The notes below the pieces were generated by a model. That model saw only the letters and a list, made by a program, of their open reading frames with translations, did no database searches and had not been told where the DNA came from. DNA of 64,000 nt, from assembly GCA_041398605.1 (NCBI GenBank), contig JAWKUK010000014.1, positions 1-64,000 of the forward strand, written 5' to 3'. Positions 8,920-18,073 of this stretch are shown here, in pieces; positions within the stretch are counted from its first letter, which is position 1, and every line of letters starts with the position of its first letter. The DNA comes from JAWKUK01 sp041398605 (GTDB taxonomy: Bacteria; Planctomycetota; UBA1135; GCA-002686595). The translations under genes were made by a program, and so were the position numbers.

Positions 8920-10392
8920 GTGAACAACGGACCCCACAGCGACTCCGACGCCGGCACACAGCCGGGCTCCCCTCAGGTGCCCGGCCGAGGGGCCGAACCG
9001 GCCGCGCCCGCGCGCGGACGCTTGCAAGAGCGCGAGCGCTTGCCGCGGATCGCGATCGTCGGGCGGCCGAACGTCGGCAAGTCGACGCTCTTGAACCGCC
9101 TCTGCGGCAGTCGTGTCGCCATCGTCGAGCCGACCGCCGGCGTGACGCGCGACCGCATCTCGGTCCCCGCGCGCCTCGACACCGAGGACGGCCCGCGCTG
9201 GGTCGAGGTCATCGACACCGGCGGCCTCGGCATCGTCGATCGCGATGACCTCGGTCCGCACGTCGAGGCCCAGGTCGACGTCGCCGTGCGCGGCGCGGAC
9301 CTCGTGCTGTTCCTCGTCGATGTCCGCGACGGCCTTACGCCGCTCGACATGGAGGTCGCGACGCGCTTGCGCCGCACGAAGCTGCCCGTGTTGCTCGCGG
9401 TGAACAAGTGCGAGGGGCGCGCGCTCGAGTGGGACGTCGACGCGTTCCTGCGCATGGGCGTGGGGGACGAGCACTTCGCGATCAGCGCGCAGAACGGCGA
9501 GGGCCTCGACCCGCTGTTCAACGCGATCGTCGAGCGCCTCCCGTGGGCGCCGAGCGAGCGCCGCGAAGAAGCGGAGCCGGTGCTTAAGATCGCCGTCGTG
9601 GGGCGGCGGAACGCCGGCAAGTCGACCCTCGTGAACCGCCTCGCGGGCGAAGAGCGCATGATCGTGTCCGAGATCCCGGGCACGACGCGCGACGCCGTCG
9701 ACGTCGTGTTCGAGCGGCGCGGCGAGCGGTTCATCGTGATCGACACCGCGGGCGTGCGCAAGCAGACGAAGTTCGCGGACGCGATCGAGTTCTTCTCAGA
9801 TGCGCGCGCGAAGAAGTCCGTGCGGCGCGCGGACGTCGTCATCCTGCTCTTCGATGTGACGCAGCCCCTCAGCGCGATCGAGAAGACGCTGGCGCGTTTT
9901 GCGGTCGACCGGCACAAGCCGCTTGTCCTCGGCGCGAACAAGTGGGACCTCGTCGAGGACCGCGTCGAGCCGGAGAAGTTCCGTGAGTACCTCGACGCGC
10001 AGATGCCCGGCATGAACTTCGTGCCGATCGTGTTCCTTTCGGCAAAAGAAGGCGCGCGGACCGACGAGCTCATCTCGGTCGCCCGCGACCTGCTCGAGCA
10101 GGGGCGCCGGCGTGTCTCGACGGGCGAGCTGAACCGTGTCCTCGAGCAGGCGCTCCAGGCCCGGCAGCCGAACTCCCGCGGATACCGAGTGCGTGTCAAG
10201 TACGCGACCCAGGTGGACGTGTCGCCGCCGACGTTTGTGCTGTTTGTCAACGACCGCAAGCACATCGGCAAGGACTGGCTTCGGTACCTGACCAATCGGA
10301 TCCGCCAGGATCTGCCCTTCCCCGAGGTCCCTGTGCGTATCGTGGTGAAGGACAAACACTCCGCTGAAGAGGACGACGAGAGCAACGGATGA
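8920..10392 (+). CDS. der: Ribosome biogenesis GTPase Der (EngA)
   Basis: 490 residues from GTG at 8920. Der has two tandem GTPase domains and acts in assembly of the 50S subunit. The first G domain begins IAIVGRPNVGKST (about 45-56) with DTGGLG and NKCE. The second begins IAVVGRRNAGKST with DTAGVRKQ and NKWDLV. A C-terminal KH-like domain follows (VKYATQVDVSPPTFVLFVND ... PFPEVPVRIVVK). A disordered extension of about 42 residues precedes the first domain, longer than usual. The stop overlaps the start of the next lipoprotein gene (ATGA). Confidence 0.95.
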   Translation: MNNGPHSDSDAGTQPGSPQVPGRGAEPAAPARGRLQERERLPRIAIVGRPNVGKSTLLNRLCGSRVAIVEPTAGVTRDRISVPARLDTEDGPRWVEVIDTGGLGIVDRDDLGPHVEAQVDVAVRGADLVLFLVDVRDGLTPLDMEVATRLRRTKLPVLLAVNKCEGRALEWDVDAFLRMGVGDEHFAISAQNGEGLDPLFNAIVERLPWAPSERREEAEPVLKIAVVGRRNAGKSTLVNRLAGEERMIVSEIPGTTRDAVDVVFERRGERFIVIDTAGVRKQTKFADAIEFFSDARAKKSVRRADVVILLFDVTQPLSAIEKTLARFAVDRHKPLVLGANKWDLVEDRVEPEKFREYLDAQMPGMNFVPIVFLSAKEGARTDELISVARDLLEQGRRRVSTGELNRVLEQALQARQPNSRGYRVRVKYATQVDVSPPTFVLFVNDRKHIGKDWLRYLTNRIRQDLPFPEVPVRIVVKDKHSAEEDDESNG

Positions 10393-10910
10393 AACACGGA
10401 CCCCTACACCTGGCACGACTCCTGCTCGTCCTGGCCCTCGCCTCGTGCCGCTCGGGGCCGGAGCCCGTGTGGGCCGCTGACCGCTTCGAAGCGCACAGCG
10501 AGCGCATGCTGTGGGACGTCCTGCGGATCGCCTTGGATCACGCTGACTTCAAGGTCGGCGGCGGCGCGGAGCCCGAGGCGCGCCGGATCGAGTCCGGCTG
10601 GAAGGTCGATGCGTCGCCGTTCAAGGGCCAGGGTTGGCGCAAGAAGGCGCGCGTCGAGTACGCGCCTGCGCCGGACGCAGAAGGCGCATGGGACGTCAAG
10701 GTCCGGGTCCAGATGGACACGAACGAGAGCTTCAAGGGCATCGACCTGCGCTACGCCGACTGGCAGCCCGCGCCTGACGACGAGGTGGCGGCGAAGCGCG
10801 TCTTGCAGTTCGCGCGCTCGCTCCTGGGCGGCGGCGAGTTCGAGGTCGGCCCTGAGCGGCGCGGCGTCCCGACCTCGCGCGAACGGATGATCGAGGACCT
10901 TCAGAACTGA
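10389..10910 (+). CDS. Hypothetical lipoprotein
   Basis: 173 residues. The leader MKHGPLHLARLLLVLALASC ends in a lipobox (ALASC), so it is probably lipid-anchored. The mature part has alternating charged strands (KVDASPFKGQGWRKKARVEY, WDVKVRVQMDTN) like a small beta-rich domain. I recognise no family. The ATG overlaps the der stop codon, so it is translated with der, but nothing suggests a functional link. Confidence 0.75.
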   Translation: MKHGPLHLARLLLVLALASCRSGPEPVWAADRFEAHSERMLWDVLRIALDHADFKVGGGAEPEARRIESGWKVDASPFKGQGWRKKARVEYAPAPDAEGAWDVKVRVQMDTNESFKGIDLRYADWQPAPDDEVAAKRVLQFARSLLGGGEFEVGPERRGVPTSRERMIEDLQN

Positions 10911-10946
10911 GGCCCTTCAGAACGGAGGCCCTTCAGAACGGAGGCC
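10899..10946. repeat. 16-bp tandem triplication across a stop codon
   Basis: Three adjacent copies of CTTCAGAACGGAGGCC (10899-10914, 10915-10930, 10931-10946). The first differs at one base, which creates the TGA stop of the upstream lipoprotein. Copies two and three are untranslated. Confidence 0.9.
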
Positions 10947-10982
10947 CTGAGCTTGGCCTGGGGCCCGCGCCGTGGGCGCCCC

Positions 10983-11879
10983 TCAGCGGCCGCGCAGCAG
11001 CGCGCGCAGCACGTGCCCGGCGATCGCCGGGTTCTTCTTGAGGCGCCGCGTCGAATAGGCGCGCCAGTCCGGCCCGAAGGGGACGTACACGCGCACTCCG
11101 TAGTTCCGCGCCCGCCAGCGCTCCCAGAGCGGCTGCTGGACGCCCAGCAGCACCTCGAATTCGTAGCGGTCGCGCGCGACCCCCAAGTCGGCGGCGAGCT
11201 GCAAGCAACGCGCTGCCATGTGCTCGTCGTGGGTCGCGAGCCGGATGCGGTGCCCTGCGCGCCATAGCTGCTCGCACGCCGCGACGAAGGCGTCGCGGAT
11301 CGGCACGTAGTCCGTGTGCGCGATGGCCGCGGGCTCGATGTAGATGCCCTTGACCATCCTTACGTCGGACTCGGGGGGCAGGTTGCGGATGTCATCCGGC
11401 GTCCGCATCAGGCGCGACTGCAGCACGATGCCGACGTTGGCGAACGACCTCCGCAGCTCAGCGAAGATCCAGAGCGTGTCGTCGGTCGTCGTGTGGTCCT
11501 CCATCTCGACACGCAGGAACTGGCCGCGTGACGCGCAGGACCGCGCGAGCTCGGCATACAGCTCGAGCGCGAGGTCCCGCGAAGTGCGCAGGCCGAAGTG
11601 CGTCGGCTTGACGGAGACGTACGCGTCGAGCTGATGCGTGTGCATCGCCTGCGCGATGACCTCGTACTCTTGCATGACGCGGCGCGCAGCGGGCTCGCCG
11701 TGCACGTCCTCTCCGAGCAGGTCGATCACCCCGGAGTATCCTCGCGCTCGGAGGTCGGTGAGGCACGTGACGGCCTCCTCCAACGTTTCGCCCGCGATGT
11801 AGCGGCCGGAGATCCGGCGCATGATGGCACGTGGAACCAGCGGCAATGCGCTGACGATCGCCTTCTCGAGGAGCCCCAT
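10983..11879 (-). CDS. Proline dehydrogenase family protein
   Basis: 298 residues from ATG at 11879. FAD-dependent proline dehydrogenases oxidise proline to pyrroline-5-carboxylate. The barrel pattern is clear: YSGVIDLLGEDV, AYVSVKPTHFGL, FLRVEMEDHTTTDDTL, VGIVLQSRLMRTPDD, VRMVKGIYIEP, IRLATHDEH, FEVLLGVQ and VRVYVPFGPDWRAYSTRRLKKNP; the last carries the YxxRR proline-carboxylate motif. The length fits the single-domain bacterial enzyme, not bifunctional PutA. The second enzyme of the pathway is not in the window. Divergent from cutA. Confidence 0.9.
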   Translation of the reverse strand: MGLLEKAIVSALPLVPRAIMRRISGRYIAGETLEEAVTCLTDLRARGYSGVIDLLGEDVHGEPAARRVMQEYEVIAQAMHTHQLDAYVSVKPTHFGLRTSRDLALELYAELARSCASRGQFLRVEMEDHTTTDDTLWIFAELRRSFANVGIVLQSRLMRTPDDIRNLPPESDVRMVKGIYIEPAAIAHTDYVPIRDAFVAACEQLWRAGHRIRLATHDEHMAARCLQLAADLGVARDRYEFEVLLGVQQPLWERWRARNYGVRVYVPFGPDWRAYSTRRLKKNPAIAGHVLRALLRGR

Positions 11880-11988
11880 GGGGCAACGATTCTACGCGCC
11901 GCCGCGCTTGGCGATAGCATTCTCCGACATCGGCCATCCAGCGGGTCGCCGCAGGCCCCAACGGGGGCGCGCGCTACCATGGGGGGAC

Positions 11989-12309
11989 ATGGCCGATCCC
12001 GTCTACGTCGTCCTCTGCACCGTCCCGACCCGCGACCTCGCGCTCGAGCTGGCGCGGACCGTCGTCGACGAGCGCTTGGCGGGTTGCGTCCAGGTCCTGC
12101 CCGGGTTGACCAGCGTCTATCGCTGGAATGACGCGGTCCAACAAGACGACGAGGTCCTCATGGTGCTCAAGGCGCCGGCGGCCCGCCTCGAGGCGCTCGA
12201 GGCGCGCCTCGTCGCGCTGCATCCTTACGACGTGCCCGAGTTCGTCGCCCTGCGCGCGGACCGGGTCGCACTCCAGTACGCGAGCTGGCTCGACTCGTCC
12301 ACCCGCTGA
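11989..12309 (+). CDS. cutA: CutA divalent-cation tolerance protein
   Basis: 106 residues from ATG at 11989. CutA is a small trimeric ferredoxin-fold protein linked to divalent metal tolerance; its molecular role is still debated. Hallmarks are VYVVLCTVPTRDLALELART, the ERLAGCVQVLPGLTSVYRW block, DDEVLMVLKAP and HPYDVPEFVAL. The predicted length is normal. It lies 12 bases ahead of the anion symporter gene in the same direction. Confidence 0.95.
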   Translation: MADPVYVVLCTVPTRDLALELARTVVDERLAGCVQVLPGLTSVYRWNDAVQQDDEVLMVLKAPAARLEALEARLVALHPYDVPEFVALRADRVALQYASWLDSSTR

Positions 12310-12321
12310 GGGGTGCTACGT

Positions 12322-13941
12322 ATGGCGACAAGCGAAGATCGGCTCGCGGAGGAGGGCGCGGACTGCGACGGCGCCGAGGTGAGCGCGCCGCGCGTGCGCT
12401 CGATCGGCGGCGTCCTCGGGGTCTGCGGCTTCTTCTTCTGCCTCATGTGGCCGGGGCTCCCCCTCGACCTGCCGCAACGCAAGGTCGCCGCGGTCACCGC
12501 CTTGACGGCGACCCTCTGGATCACGGTCGCCGTGCCGGTCGGCGCGTCATCGCTCTTACCCGCGGTGCTCTTTCCGATCCTGGGGGTCATCCCGGCCAAG
12601 TCCATCGGCGCGCACTACATGCAGGACCTCGTGTTCCTGTTCCTCGGCGCGTTTGTCATCGCGCTCGGCCTGGAGCGCTGGGGGGTGCATCGCCGCATCG
12701 CGCTGTTCCTGCTCAGCCGGATCGGCGCGTCGCCGCGACGGCTCGTGCTCGGGTTCATGGTCGCGACCGCGTTCCTGTCCCTGTGGATCAATAACACGGC
12801 CGCGACGCTCCTGATGTTGCCGATCGCAACGGCGACCTTGGCGCAGGCTTGTGAGGGGCTCGACGACCCGCGCGCGCGCCGGCACTTGAGCTGGTGCCTC
12901 CTGCTCGGAGTCGCGTACTCCGCGTCTGTCGGCGGGGTCGGCACCTTGGTCGGCACGGCGCCCAACCAAGTCTTCTTGGGCCAGTTCGCCGCGCGCTTCC
13001 CGGGCGCGAAGGCCCCGACGTTCGGCGAGTGGTTCCTCGGCTGGATGCCGCTCGTGTTGCTGTTCATCCCGCTCGCGTGGTGGTTCCTGACGGCGGTGAT
13101 GTACCCGGTCCCGCGCCAGGGCGGCGCAGCGCTCGAGGTCGTGCGCGCCGAGCGCGCCGCGGCGGGGCCGATGAGCGTCGCCCAGCGCCGCATGGCCGCG
13201 CTGTTCGCGCTGGCTGCGCTGGCGTGGGTCTTCCGCGCGGACCTGCGGCTCGGGGACGTCACGGTGCCCGGGTGGGTGCGCCTCGTGCTGGGGAGCGCGG
13301 CCAGCGACCCGGCGTACTACGCGGCCCACCGCGACGACCTGAGCGACGCGACGGTCGCGCTGGCCCTCGCCTGCTTGGCCTTTGTCATCCCGGCCGGCGG
13401 CGCGGCGCGTGGGCCGGGCGGCGAGCGCGTGATGCTGATGGACTGGCGCACCGCCGGGCGCTTGCCGTGGGACGTGCTGCTGCTGCTCGGCGCGGGCTTC
13501 TGCCTCGCGTACGGGTTCAAGGTCACGCAGCTCGACGCGGTCTTCGGTCGAGCGCTCGCGCCGCTGTTCGAGGGGCGCTCGACCTGGGTGATCGTCGCTG
13601 GGGTCGCGCTGCTGGTGAGCTTCCTGACCGAGGTCACCTCGAACACGGCCACGACGGCGGTGTTGATGCCGGTCCTCGGCGCGGCGGCGGTCGAGGCGGG
13701 CCTGCACCCGCTGCTCGTGATGACCCCGGCGACGATCGCTGCGTCCGCGGCGTTCATGCTCCCCGTCGCGACGCCGCCGAACGCGGTCGTCTTCGCCAGT
13801 CGGCGTGTGCCGGCGCCGGTGATGGCCCGGGCTGGCTTCGTGCTCAACCTGCTCGCGGTCGCGCTCGTGACCCTCGTGTTCCAGCTCTGGGTCCGGCGGG
13901 TCTGGGGCATCGGGCAGGTCGCGCCGGAGTGGGCCCAATGA
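12322..13941 (+). CDS. DASS-family (SLC13-type) sodium:anion symporter
   Basis: 539 residues. ATG at 12322 is preferred over GTG 12313 because GAGGGG lies eight bases upstream. The family imports di- or tricarboxylates, sulfate or phosphate with sodium. Both diagnostic Ser/Asn-Asn-Thr helices are visible: SLWINNTAATLLMLPI in the first half and LTEVTSNTATTAVLMPVLG in the second, in a protein of about 11-12 membrane segments. ATPPNAVVFAS near the end is also typical. The residues do not fix the anion. The stop overlaps the next gene's start (ATGA). Confidence 0.9.
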   Translation: MATSEDRLAEEGADCDGAEVSAPRVRSIGGVLGVCGFFFCLMWPGLPLDLPQRKVAAVTALTATLWITVAVPVGASSLLPAVLFPILGVIPAKSIGAHYMQDLVFLFLGAFVIALGLERWGVHRRIALFLLSRIGASPRRLVLGFMVATAFLSLWINNTAATLLMLPIATATLAQACEGLDDPRARRHLSWCLLLGVAYSASVGGVGTLVGTAPNQVFLGQFAARFPGAKAPTFGEWFLGWMPLVLLFIPLAWWFLTAVMYPVPRQGGAALEVVRAERAAAGPMSVAQRRMAALFALAALAWVFRADLRLGDVTVPGWVRLVLGSAASDPAYYAAHRDDLSDATVALALACLAFVIPAGGAARGPGGERVMLMDWRTAGRLPWDVLLLLGAGFCLAYGFKVTQLDAVFGRALAPLFEGRSTWVIVAGVALLVSFLTEVTSNTATTAVLMPVLGAAAVEAGLHPLLVMTPATIAASAAFMLPVATPPNAVVFASRRVPAPVMARAGFVLNLLAVALVTLVFQLWVRRVWGIGQVAPEWAQ

Positions 13942-16223
13942 GCGTCGACCCCATGCCGGCTGACGCCGACCCAGCGGACCCCAACGCCGAGCCCCACGCC
14001 CGCCTAAGGCGCGCCCCCCCGTCGCCTATGCCCGCGTCGACTCTGCCCGAGTCGGGCCTGCCCCCGTCGGCCCTGCCCCTGGCGGCCCTGCCCCTGGCGG
14101 CCCTGCCCCTGGCGTTCGCCGCAGCCGCCCTAGCCCTCATCGGCCTCGACGCCGGTGTCCTGCCGGACGCGCTCCGTGCCTGGTGCGCGGCGCCGCTGCT
14201 CGCGGGCGGCGCGGCGTGGCCGTGGCTCGTCCGCGCGGCCCCGCGCGAATCGTCCGCGGTCAAGCTCGCGGCGTTCAGCGCGCTGCTCTCGACGCCCTAC
14301 CTCGCGCTCTTGTTCGGTCTGGCGAGCGCTTGGTTCGGGCCAGGCGCGGGCGCGCAGCGCGCGGTCTACATCACGGTCGCCGCCTCCCAATGGCTCGTCC
14401 TCCGTCGGCGGCACGGCGCTGCATCGCCCGCGGCTGCCGCCGACGGCGGCCGCGGGCGTCGCGCGCCGCTCGGGCGCGCGCCGCTCGCAGTCCTCGCGGT
14501 CTGCGTGCTCGTCGGCGCAGCGCTGGCCCTCGCCTTCTTCGGGGGCGACGGCGCGCCGTTCCTCGCCCGGGGCGAAGTGATCTGGCACGCGGGGGTCGCG
14601 GATCGCATCGCTCGACACGGGCTCTTCGGCGCGCTCGAGCACCCGTGGTTCGCCAGCGCACCGTTGCCGACGAGCCCGGTCGTCGCAGCGCTCGCCCAGG
14701 CCATCGCCCAGTGCGCAGGGATCGCCTCGACGAGCGCGCTCGGCGTGCTCGCCGTCGGCGCTGCGGCCCTCTCGCCGCTGCTCGTCTATCTCGCAGCAGC
14801 GGCGGTGTGGCGCGACGCGCGCGCGGACCTCGCGGCGGTCGCTGCGAGCCTCTTGGGTTGGAACGCGCTCGGAGGGCTCTGGCCCCTCGCGCCCGGCAAC
14901 GGCGGCTCGGGCTGGGCGCTTGAGCTCGCCCGAGGAGCGCCCTTCGCGGCCCGCGACGCCGTGCACTACGGCGGCAGCGCGTGGTTGGTCGCAGGGGCGT
15001 TGCCCGTCGCGCTCGCGCTCTCGCTCGGCGCGCTCCTGGCGGGCGTCCACGCGGTGCGCCACGGCGCGCGCCCGTGGCCGGGGCTCGCCGCGACGTGTGT
15101 CGGGCTGACGGCGCTCGTGCACCCGGTGCTCGGGACGGGCCTCGCGTTTGCGTTGATCAGCGCCGGGCTCGGCTTGGGAGGGACGCCGCGCGCGCGCCTC
15201 GCGACGCCAGTGCTCACCGCCCTCGCGCTCTTGCCCGCGGTCGCGTCCGTCGCGCGTTTTGGCTTCGAGCCGGACCCGGTGTCCGCGCCCGTGACCGCGC
15301 TCGTTCGAGCGAACCTCGCGCCCGCGCTCGGGCTGCCGGCGGCGCTGCTCCTCGCGCCGATCCTCCTGGCGCTCGCGACCCGCGCGCGCGCTCCGTTCAC
15401 GCGGGCGCGTGTCATGCAGGAGCGCGCCCCGTTGGCGCTCCTGGCCGGGGCCTGCGTCGCGCCGGTCGCCTTGGGGCTCGCGCTGCCTGACGGGCCGGGG
15501 CTCGCGGCGACGCTGGGCGCCGCGTTGTCGCTGCCGCTCGCGATCTTGGCGGGGGGGGCGCTGGCGGGCACTTGGGGGCGCCCGCTCGGCGCGCTCCTCG
15601 CCCTCGCGCTCTTGGTCGGTGGGGGGCGGGCGACCTCGCACGCCGTTCAGGCCCACGTCGCGTTGGCGCGGGGCGCCGGCCCGCTCGCGATCGAGGGGCA
15701 ACGCACCACGCTGGCGTTCACCGCGCCCGTGAGGGACGAGTCCGATGCGCTTGACCGCGAGGTCGTCGACAGCCTGCGCTGGATTGCCACGCAGGCGGAG
15801 CTGGTGCGGCGCGATGCCGTCCTCGTGATCTTTGGTGAGCTCGGTCCACGTCGTGTCGGCGGGCCGCGCGCGCCGCACCTCGCGGCGCTCGCGACGGGGC
15901 TGCCGATGTACTGGGACGAGCCCGGCAACCTCGTCGGGCGCTCCGGCCTCACCGCTGTGGGCGATGATTGGAGGATGCGGGCCCGGGCCTTGACGCCGCT
16001 CTATACGGAACGCGACAACTGGGACCCCAACATCGCTCGGCTCTTGCGCGCCCTCGGCCGCCCGCTGGTCTTCGTCGTCGACGAGGCCCACCGACGCGCC
16101 ACGACCGAGCGCGGATCCGGCCCGCGCGGCATCGACATGCGACTCCTGCACCTCGGGGCCCAAGAGGTCCATGCCACCGACCTCGTGTCGGTGTGGACGC
16201 TGCTCCCAGAGGCGATCCGTTGA
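13938..16223 (+). CDS. Large polytopic membrane protein, function unknown
   Basis: 761 residues from ATG at 13938, overlapping the symporter stop. A proline-rich N-terminal tail with repeated ALPLA units precedes about 14 hydrophobic segments. After the last segment (about residue 560) comes a soluble domain with REVVDSLRWIATQAELVRRD, GLPMYWDEPGN and RPLVFVVDEAHRR. The plan (many helices, then an extracytoplasmic domain) is that of GT-C glycosyltransferases and their relatives, but I see no clear Asp/Glu catalytic loop. The downstream gene starts on its stop codon (TTGA), so both products are probably made together and may act together. Confidence 0.65.
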   Translation: MSVDPMPADADPADPNAEPHARLRRAPPSPMPASTLPESGLPPSALPLAALPLAALPLAFAAAALALIGLDAGVLPDALRAWCAAPLLAGGAAWPWLVRAAPRESSAVKLAAFSALLSTPYLALLFGLASAWFGPGAGAQRAVYITVAASQWLVLRRRHGAASPAAAADGGRGRRAPLGRAPLAVLAVCVLVGAALALAFFGGDGAPFLARGEVIWHAGVADRIARHGLFGALEHPWFASAPLPTSPVVAALAQAIAQCAGIASTSALGVLAVGAAALSPLLVYLAAAAVWRDARADLAAVAASLLGWNALGGLWPLAPGNGGSGWALELARGAPFAARDAVHYGGSAWLVAGALPVALALSLGALLAGVHAVRHGARPWPGLAATCVGLTALVHPVLGTGLAFALISAGLGLGGTPRARLATPVLTALALLPAVASVARFGFEPDPVSAPVTALVRANLAPALGLPAALLLAPILLALATRARAPFTRARVMQERAPLALLAGACVAPVALGLALPDGPGLAATLGAALSLPLAILAGGALAGTWGRPLGALLALALLVGGGRATSHAVQAHVALARGAGPLAIEGQRTTLAFTAPVRDESDALDREVVDSLRWIATQAELVRRDAVLVIFGELGPRRVGGPRAPHLAALATGLPMYWDEPGNLVGRSGLTAVGDDWRMRARALTPLYTERDNWDPNIARLLRALGRPLVFVVDEAHRRATTERGSGPRGIDMRLLHLGAQEVHATDLVSVWTLLPEAIR
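14041..14115. repeat. 15-bp tandem repeat, five units, at the start of a membrane-protein gene
   Basis: Five 15-bp units; the last three are CCCTGCCCCTGGCGG with one final change, the first two more diverged. They encode repeated ALPLA-type pentapeptides between the charged N-terminus and the first membrane helix. Confidence 0.85.
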
Positions 16224-18007
16224 GCTTCTTCCGGCGCCCCCTCGTCGTCCGCGCGGACCGCTTGAGCGCGATCGGCGCGTTCTTGGTCGTGCTCGCGGTC
16301 TTCGGCCTGACGTTTGTTGGCACCGCAGAGCTCAACGACGCGGAGGTCGAGTTCCAGTCCACGAGCGCGTTCGCGCGCGCGGGGAGCCTGGCGCTGCAGG
16401 GCACGCCGGAGGCGGACCGCATCGAGGCGGACCTGCTGCGTGACCCCGACCTCGCCAGCGACCTGCACGTGCGTGTCGTCGAAGCGCGGGCCGACGCGGG
16501 CGCAGCCGACCGCGCGCCACGCAGCCCGCGTATCTATGGGCGCCACGGCGTCGGGCAGGTCCTCGTCGCGCTGCCGTTCTACGCGGCCGGGCGGCTCTGG
16601 GGCGCGCTCGCGCCGGGCCTCGAGGAGCAAGCGGTGCGGCTCGCCTACGACGGCGTCGAGGCGTCGGAGCCCCTCGCGCACCTCGTCGTGGGCCTGCGCA
16701 ACCCGTTGCTCGGCGCGGGCACGATCTGGCTCGTCGCTATGTGCGCGTTGAGGCTCGGGGTGCGCCGCCGGCGCGCCATCGGCGCGGCGCTCGCGCTCGC
16801 CGGCTCGACCTTCCTGTGGCCGCAGGCCCGCTCGAGCCTCTCTGACGTGCAAGCGACGTTCTTCTTGCTGCTCGCGCTCCACCTGGTGCTCGTCGCGCGC
16901 GAGCGCCTCGACCGCTTGGAGATGCCGCCCGGGCGCATCGCGTTTGGCATCGGCGCTGCGCTCGCGATGGCGTTCCTGTCGCGCATCGCGGTCGCGCCTG
17001 CGTGCGCGCTGATCGCTGCGGTCGGCGAGAGCGTGCTGCGCTTTGGCGCGCGGCGCATCGCCGCCTCGCGCTGGACCCCGCGCGGCGGCAGCGGCGTGAC
17101 GCCGCAGCGGGCCCTGTTGCTGGCGCTCGCGCCGATCGCCGTCGGGTGCGCGGTGTTCGTCGGGACCAACCTGGCGCGCTACGGGAAGCCGTTCGATTCG
17201 GGCTACGGCAGCATCTTCGATGGCACGCTCTTCCAAGGGGTCGCCGCAGACGGGCTGAAGGGGCTCTTGCTCTCGCCCAGCCGCGGCCTCGTCTGGTTCG
17301 CGCCGCTCGTGCTCCTCGCGCCCATCGGGATCGCGCGCGCGTTGGCCGAGCGCGAACGCCTCCTGACCTTCTGCTTGTTCGGCGTCACCGCGCTCGTCGC
17401 GCTCCCCGCGGCGGCCACGGTCGACTGGCACGGCGCCTCGACGTACGGGCCGCGTTATCTCTTGCCCTGCTTGCCGTTCCTCTGGCTGTTTGTGGCGCTC
17501 GCGCTCGAGGAGGCCTCGCGGCGGCCGTGGATCGGGCGCGCGGCGCTGGCGCTCTTCGTGCCGGGGTTCGTCGTCGCGTTGGGCGGCGTCGTCGTCGATC
17601 ACCGGACCCACGACGACCTCGCGCGCCGCGCCGCGGAGATCGAGTGGCCAGACGCGCCGTCGCTCGGCTTGCCCATCACCGCCTCGCTCGAGGACATCCG
17701 ACGCGAGCGGTACAACCGCACCCTCTGGGACGTGCGCTTCGCCGCGCCGCTGGCCCATTGGCGCATCTTCCGCCACCGCGTGGCCGGCCTTGGGGAGGCC
17801 TTCCCGGTCGACGAGCTCTATCACGTCGCAGGCGCAGCCGTCCTGTCGCCGCGCAGCGAGCGGCACCGTGAGTTCCATCACTTCGGCTGGCGCGAGTTCG
17901 TCCGGCGCTTCGACGGCCCTGGGACCGTGCCGATCGGCGCAGCGGTCCTGCTCGTGCTCTTCGGTGTGATCGCCTTGGTGCGTGGGCTGGATCGGACCGC
18001 GCAGTAA
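16220..18007 (+). CDS. Polytopic membrane protein, GT-C glycosyltransferase-like
   Basis: 595 residues from TTG at 16220, which overlaps the previous stop. After a first membrane helix comes an extracytoplasmic loop with ELNDAEVEFQSTSAF and, later, IYGRHGVGQVLVALPFYAAG. About ten further helices and a soluble tail follow. Acidic residues in the first loop (the ND-A-E of ELNDAE) are where GT-C enzymes keep their catalytic Asp/Glu, and DWHGASTYGPRYLLPCLPFLW resembles the RYLLP segment of mannosyltransferase-like membrane proteins. Transfer of a lipid-linked sugar is an inference only. Confidence 0.6.
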   Translation: MSFFRRPLVVRADRLSAIGAFLVVLAVFGLTFVGTAELNDAEVEFQSTSAFARAGSLALQGTPEADRIEADLLRDPDLASDLHVRVVEARADAGAADRAPRSPRIYGRHGVGQVLVALPFYAAGRLWGALAPGLEEQAVRLAYDGVEASEPLAHLVVGLRNPLLGAGTIWLVAMCALRLGVRRRRAIGAALALAGSTFLWPQARSSLSDVQATFFLLLALHLVLVARERLDRLEMPPGRIAFGIGAALAMAFLSRIAVAPACALIAAVGESVLRFGARRIAASRWTPRGGSGVTPQRALLLALAPIAVGCAVFVGTNLARYGKPFDSGYGSIFDGTLFQGVAADGLKGLLLSPSRGLVWFAPLVLLAPIGIARALAERERLLTFCLFGVTALVALPAAATVDWHGASTYGPRYLLPCLPFLWLFVALALEEASRRPWIGRAALALFVPGFVVALGGVVVDHRTHDDLARRAAEIEWPDAPSLGLPITASLEDIRRERYNRTLWDVRFAAPLAHWRIFRHRVAGLGEAFPVDELYHVAGAAVLSPRSERHREFHHFGWREFVRRFDGPGTVPIGAAVLLVLFGVIALVRGLDRTAQ

Positions 18008-18012
18008 CCTTG

Positions 18013-18038
18013 GCCAGGGTTCTGGGACGGACCCTGGC
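18013..18038. terminator. Hairpin between convergent genes
   Basis: Perfect 8-bp stem GCCAGGGT / ACCCTGGC with a 10-base loop, just after the membrane-protein stop and before the ccoS stop on the other strand. There is no T-run, so it is only terminator-like; it could serve both strands. Confidence 0.5.
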
Positions 18039-18073
18039 GCTGATCCTGGCCAGCGCCTGAGCGGCGGCGCGGG

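Noticed and set aside
18008..18073. A further small gene between the membrane protein and ccoS
   Set aside because: Only a hairpin is present; no frame has a start and a plausible product.
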